Shown here piece by piece: positions 14,610 to 17,792 of a stretch of 17,792 nt of DNA. The notes beneath the pieces were generated by a model. The model was not told the DNA's origin. It worked only from the letters and a program-made list of their open reading frames with translations, and made no database searches. The stretch comes from CAYNFH01 sp964396385 (GTDB lineage Bacteria > Armatimonadota > Chthonomonadetes > Chthonomonadales > CAJBBX01). How positions within the stretch are numbered: position 1 is the stretch's first letter; the number at the start of each line of letters is the position of its first letter. The position numbers and the translations under genes are program-made. The DNA is taken from assembly GCA_964396385.1 (NCBI GenBank), contig CAYNFH010000140.1:1-17792 (forward strand). The letters are read 5' to 3'.

Positions 14610-14945
14610 ATGTTCGATTCCCGAGATGACAGCTCCATGGGCACCACGCTGCTGACCTTCCTGCTCGGATTAGCAGTTGGAGCGACAGTGGCGATTCTCT
14701 ACGCCCCCGCCGCCGGTACGGAGACCCGTGCGCAGATCGCGGACAAGGCGGGCCAGCTCAAGGATAAAGCCAGCGATCTGAAGAATCAGGTAGCCGAGCG
14801 CGCCGGAGAGTGGAAAGACAAGGCGGCCAATATGATCCAGCGCGCGGGCGACCAGGCCGCCGACACGGCGGACAGCGCCGCCAGCTCCGCGCAGCGAGTC
14901 GCGGATACGGTCCGCTCCGAGGCAAACAACGCCGGCAGGGGGTAG
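14610..14945 (+). CDS. YtxH-domain small membrane protein
   Basis: The product is 111 aa. After MFDSRDDSSMG comes one hydrophobic segment (about residues 11-32: TTLLTFLLGLAVGATVAILYAP) ending in the characteristic YAPAAGTETR turn of YtxH/gas-vesicle-like proteins. The rest (about 36-111) is a charged amphipathic helical region with repeated K/D/A patterns (DKAGQLKDKASDLKNQVAERAGEWKDKA, then AADTADSAASSAQRVADTVRSEA). It resembles LEA or apolipoprotein-type repeats. The family is often linked to general stress, but the biochemical role is unknown. ATG 14610 has AAGGAG about 7 nt upstream, a strong start. The stop is TAG. It is followed by two hairpins, so it is probably a single-gene transcript. 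Confidence 0.88.
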   Translation: MFDSRDDSSMGTTLLTFLLGLAVGATVAILYAPAAGTETRAQIADKAGQLKDKASDLKNQVAERAGEWKDKAANMIQRAGDQAADTADSAASSAQRVADTVRSEANNAGRG

Positions 14946-14970
14946 GAGGCAGACCCGTACACGCAAGATG

Positions 14971-15005
14971 AGGGCGCCTTCCCTCCGCCGCGGAGGAGGC
15001 GCCCT
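14971..15005 (+). terminator. Two-tier hairpin after the ytxH-like gene
   Basis: AGGGCGCC at 14971-14978 pairs with GGCGCCCT at 14998-15005. Inside it CTCCG (14983-14987) pairs with CGGAG (14991-14995) around CCG. It lies 25 nt after the stop codon. There is no U-tract directly after it. Confidence 0.6.
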
Positions 15006-15009
15006 AAGC

Positions 15010-15043
15010 GTCGCGCCGCAGACCGCCAGTTGCGGCGACTTTT
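15010..15043 (+). terminator. Intrinsic terminator with TTTT tract
   Basis: GTCG-CCGCA (15010-15020, with a 2-nt CG bulge) pairs with TGCGGCGAC (15031-15039) around a 10-nt loop, followed at once by TTTT at 15040-15043. This is the only hairpin in the window with a T-run and probably separates the ytxH-like gene from the sigma factor gene. Confidence 0.6.
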
Positions 15044-15152
15044 CGTCCTCGATCACCGTATACGTCTATGCGGCGAACGTTGCTGCTCGCGTTTCGGTCT
15101 CTGTAAGTAAGGGGCACCTGGCCCCTCACGCAATATATGAGGATGATGCAAG

Positions 15153-16232
15153 ATGCCAGTACGCAGCGAGATAGGTAGGGGGCGACAGCGCGGACACGGT
15201 AGCCCGCTGGTCCACCCGGGCCGCCATGGACTCCACCGCACTCCGGTGGCAGATCCGCTCGCCGAGTACGCGGAGGTCAATGCGGACGAGGTCGAGATCC
15301 TGCTGGACGACCTGACAGAGGAGGATGCGGCGGAGGAAGAGGAGGAGGAGCACGATGAGCCTGCTCCGCGACGCAAGCCCCACGCGCGTGAGCCGGCGAC
15401 CTACCATGGGGGAGACCTGGCCGATATCTGGACCGTAAAGGGCGGAAAGTCGCCGCTGCTGACCCCGGCGCAAGAGCTGGTCCTGGCTAAGCGCGTTGAA
15501 CATGGCGACCCCAAGGCCAAAGAGGAGCTGGTGGACCGCAATATTCGACTCGTGGCTTCTGTCGCCCGGCGCTATCTGGGCCGCGGTCTCCCGCTGGAAG
15601 ACCTCATGCAGGAGGGAATCATCGGGCTGCTGCGGGCGGTGGACAAGTACAACTACCGCAAGGGATACCGCTTCAGCACCTACGCCACCCACTGGATCCG
15701 GCAAGCCATTACGCGCGCACTTGCGAACCAGGGCCGCTCCATCCGGCTGCCGGCGCATGTGGTGGACGCGATCGGCCGGGTGATCCGGACGCGCGAAGAG
15801 CTATTCCAGCGGCTGGGCCGTCCGCCTACGCGCATGGAAGTGGCCGAAGCCGCCGGGATCACGGAGAAGAAGCTGATCCATTTGCTTCGCAGCGCTGCCC
15901 AGCCGGTTTCCCTGGAGGCGCCCGTGGGGCCGGAAGGCGAAGCGCGCCTCGGCGACTTCATTCAGGCGGATGACGAAAGCTCCCCGGCGGGCAGGGCCTT
16001 CAAGTATTTGGTCCATGACGAGCTGGAGCGGGCGCTCACCACGCTGAACCCTCGGGAGAAGGAGGTCATCGTGCTGCGCTACGGCCTGAACGACGAGGAT
16101 CCTCACACGCTGGAGGAGACGGGCCGACGTCTGCACATTACTCGCGAGCGCGCCCGGCAGATCGAAGCGAAGGCCATGGAGAAGCTGAAAAAGCCTCATA
16201 CCATGGGCCGCCTGCAGGAAGCCCTGAACTAG
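15153..16232 (+). CDS. RpoD-family (group 1/2) sigma-70 factor
   Basis: The product is 359 aa. A basic N-terminus and a very acidic stretch (about residues 38-70, ending in a run of Glu) replace a full region 1.1. Region 1.2/2 follows (about 88-205): LLTPAQELVLAKRVEHGDPKAK, NIRLVASVARRYLGRGLPLEDLMQEG, YRFSTYATHWIRQAITRAL and RSIRLPAH. Region 3 (about 206-280) includes LGRPPTRMEVAEAAG and the 3.2 finger LGDFIQADDE. Region 4 (about 285-350) has the -35-binding helix-turn-helix TLEETGRRLHITRERARQIEAKAMEKL. H180 stands where group 1 sigmas have the first Trp of the WW melting pair. ATG 15153 has GAGG about 10 nt upstream; a small AGGGGC/GCCCCT hairpin sits at 15110-15126. The length and the His suggest a group 2 (alternative) factor, but a primary role cannot be excluded. 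The stop is TAG. Confidence 0.92.
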   Translation: MPVRSEIGRGRQRGHGSPLVHPGRHGLHRTPVADPLAEYAEVNADEVEILLDDLTEEDAAEEEEEEHDEPAPRRKPHAREPATYHGGDLADIWTVKGGKSPLLTPAQELVLAKRVEHGDPKAKEELVDRNIRLVASVARRYLGRGLPLEDLMQEGIIGLLRAVDKYNYRKGYRFSTYATHWIRQAITRALANQGRSIRLPAHVVDAIGRVIRTREELFQRLGRPPTRMEVAEAAGITEKKLIHLLRSAAQPVSLEAPVGPEGEARLGDFIQADDESSPAGRAFKYLVHDELERALTTLNPREKEVIVLRYGLNDEDPHTLEETGRRLHITRERARQIEAKAMEKLKKPHTMGRLQEALN

Positions 16233-16235
16233 CAC

Positions 16236-16279
16236 GGTGTTCAGGTGTTTCGGGTTCCGGCCCTGAACACCTGAATACC
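16236..16279 (+). repeat. Octamer-built inverted repeat between the sigma gene and zwf
   Basis: Bases 16236-16254 pair with 16261-16279 over 19 positions (one mismatch and two G-U pairs in RNA) around the 6-nt loop TTCCGG. The right side is a period-8 tandem repeat, CTGAACAC, CTGAATAC, CTGAACAC from 16263 to 16286; the left arm is its inverse (GTGTTCAG, GTGTTTCG). It starts 4 nt after the sigma stop and the repeat ends 8 nt before the zwf ATG. Confidence 0.85.
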
Positions 16280-16293
16280 TGAACACCCCTCCG

Positions 16294-17792
16294 ATGTTCT
16301 CCAACTCTCCCTGCGCGGACGATGTAGTACGGCCCGAGCCCTGCTCTCTGGTACTGTTCGGCGCAACGGGAGATCTGACCCGCCGCAAGCTCGCCCCCGC
16401 TCTCTACAGCCTCTTTCTCCAGGATCTCCTCCCTGAGAGGTTTGCCCTGGTGGCATATGCACGGCGCCCCAAGGATGACCGGTCGTTCCGAGACGAACTG
16501 CGCGAGGCGATTGGCAAGTACGCGTCCAGTATCAAGGTGCGGGAGGATGACTGGAAGCGCTTCTCGGAGAACGTCTACTACTTGCGTGGCGAGCTGGACG
16601 ACACATCGGCCTATGCACGCCTGACGGAGAGGCTGGAGTCGTTGAATCGCGAGCGCGACCTGGGCGGTAACCGCCTCTTCTACCTGGCAACCCCGCCGGA
16701 GCACTTTAGCGAGATTGCGCTCCGTCTTGGCAAGGCCGGGTTAAGCCGGCAACATGGAGAAGGGGCAGGCTGGTCCCGCATCGTCGTGGAGAAGCCGTTC
16801 GGATACGACCTCGATTCCGCTAGAGCCCTGAACTCGGACCTCCGGCGCTATTTCCAGGAGGACCAGATCTATCGGATAGACCACTACCTCGGCAAGGAGA
16901 CCGTTCAGAATATCCTAGTGCTCCGCTTCGCCAACCGGCTGTTTGAGCTCCTCTGGAACCAGCTCTATGTTGACAACGTGCAGATCACGGTGGCGGAGAC
17001 GTTGGGCATGGAGGGCCGAGGCGCCTACTTCGACGAGGCGGTACTCGTTCGGGACATCATACAGATCCACGCGCTCCAGATTCTGAGCCTCGTGGCCATG
17101 GAGCCGCCCGTATCGCTGGATGCCGACTCCGTCCGGGACGAGAAGGTGAAGGCGGTACGCTCGGTCCGGCCGATGGCTGCGCGGGACGTCCGCGCCAATG
17201 CCGTGCGCGGCCAGTATGGTCCTGGCGAGATAGGCAAGGAATCGGTACCCGGCTATCGGGAGGAGGAAGGCGTTTCCGCCGACTCCCGCACAGAGACCTT
17301 TGCCGCCTTCCGCTTCTGGGTTGACAATTGGAGATGGGCCGGCGTTCCCTTCTACGTCCGCGCCGGAAAGCGGTTGAACCGCAGGGTCACGCAGGTGGTA
17401 TTGACGCTGCGGGAGGCGCCGGACGTGCTCTTTGCCCGGCTTGCCTGCGCGGATGTCACCCCAAACCGCCTCACTCTGCGCATCCAGCCGAACGAGGGCG
17501 TCGAGATCCTCATGAGCGCGAAGGAACCGGGCCCGTCGCTCGTCGTCAGTCCTGTCAGGATGCATTTCGACTACAGCGAAGCGTTCGGCAAGCCGATCCC
17601 GGACGCCTATGAGCGGCTGCTGGTGAACGCCATGGTCGGGGATGCCTCCCTCTTCGCGCGAGGCGACGAGGTGGAGCAAGCCTGGAGTCTCATCACCCCG
17701 ATTCTCGATGCATGGAGCGCCCAACCGGCCCGCCCGGAGCCTTACGGTCCGGGATCGTGGGGACCGGATGCGGCGGATGCCCTGCTTGTCGC
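16294..17792 (+). CDS. zwf: Glucose-6-phosphate 1-dehydrogenase (3' truncated by window)
   Basis: 499 codons are visible and no stop is reached. The enzyme oxidises glucose 6-phosphate to 6-phosphogluconolactone with NADP, the entry step of the oxidative pentose phosphate pathway. The N-terminal Rossmann motif is VLFGATGDLTRRKL (about residues 20-33). VEKPFGYDL (165-173) and the substrate-binding RIDHYLGKETVQN (194-206) are intact. The presumed catalytic-base His is H259 in RDIIQIHALQ, where most relatives have QNH. FYVRAGKRL (353-361) is the usual Lys-containing substrate/NADP motif. The C-terminus GSWGP-DAADALL is close to the natural end, so perhaps 10-20 residues are missing. ATG 16294 has no clear Shine-Dalgarno, and the upstream hairpin may influence translation. 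It may share a transcript with the sigma gene (61-nt gap). Confidence 0.96.
   Translation, partial: MFSNSPCADDVVRPEPCSLVLFGATGDLTRRKLAPALYSLFLQDLLPERFALVAYARRPKDDRSFRDELREAIGKYASSIKVREDDWKRFSENVYYLRGELDDTSAYARLTERLESLNRERDLGGNRLFYLATPPEHFSEIALRLGKAGLSRQHGEGAGWSRIVVEKPFGYDLDSARALNSDLRRYFQEDQIYRIDHYLGKETVQNILVLRFANRLFELLWNQLYVDNVQITVAETLGMEGRGAYFDEAVLVRDIIQIHALQILSLVAMEPPVSLDADSVRDEKVKAVRSVRPMAARDVRANAVRGQYGPGEIGKESVPGYREEEGVSADSRTETFAAFRFWVDNWRWAGVPFYVRAGKRLNRRVTQVVLTLREAPDVLFARLACADVTPNRLTLRIQPNEGVEILMSAKEPGPSLVVSPVRMHFDYSEAFGKPIPDAYERLLVNAMVGDASLFARGDEVEQAWSLITPILDAWSAQPARPEPYGPGSWGPDAADALLV

Noticed and set aside
15080..15110. Sigma-70 promoter (TTGCTG ... TAAGTA) before the sigma gene
   Set aside because: The -10 match is poor and several equally weak pairs exist nearby, so it is not supported.

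Overview
The window comes from a GC-rich, didderm (outer-membrane-bearing) bacterium. An outer-membrane secretin, a nearly complete type II secretion (T2SS) gene set and an F-type ATP synthase tail are all present. The phylum cannot be settled from this sequence. The PilM/PilN-like GspL, the PilP-like GspC without a PDZ domain and the E-F-G-H-I-J-K-L-M-C-D order differ from the proteobacterial gspC-to-M operon. They would fit a deep-branching lineage such as Armatimonadota, but that is a low-confidence guess.

Layout. Positions 1-827 (+) hold the 3' end of atpD (F1 beta) and complete atpC (F1 epsilon), separated by a hairpin built from 7-bp tandem units. Positions 828-952 hold a degenerate heptamer repeat and two back-to-back GC-rich hairpins between convergent transcription units. 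Positions 953-14123 (-) are one long, tightly packed operon transcribed leftwards: gspE, F, G, H, I, J, K, L, M, C, D. Most junctions overlap or are separated by about 12 nt or less. Positions 14124-14609 are a divergent intergenic region with a 5' leader and an extended -10 promoter for the operon. Positions 14610-14945 (+) encode a small YtxH-type membrane/coiled-coil protein. Positions 15153-16232 (+) encode an RpoD-family sigma factor. Positions 16294-17792 (+) encode almost all of glucose-6-phosphate dehydrogenase (zwf).

How the genes work together. GspE (ATPase) and GspF (inner-membrane platform), with the assembly proteins GspL, GspM and GspC, would build a pseudopilus from the major subunit GspG and minor subunits H, I, J and K. 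The pseudopilus would push folded periplasmic cargo through the GspD secretin. The prepilin peptidase (GspO/PilD) is not in this window, nor is any obvious cargo.

Most notable points: (1) gspD is interrupted by a single in-frame amber codon where two sibling repeats of the same protein have Gln. TAG is also the usual genuine stop in this window (9 of 15 complete genes), so this looks like a nonsense mutation or a programmed or erroneous stop, not recoding of TAG. (2) Short tandem repeats of period 7 or 8 recur at four gene borders, two of them folding into long hairpins. One abuts the atpC Shine-Dalgarno and another lies inside the coding sequence of the gspJ leader peptide. (3) The sigma factor has His for the first Trp of the promoter-melting WW dyad. 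I did not find a clearly new multi-gene system.
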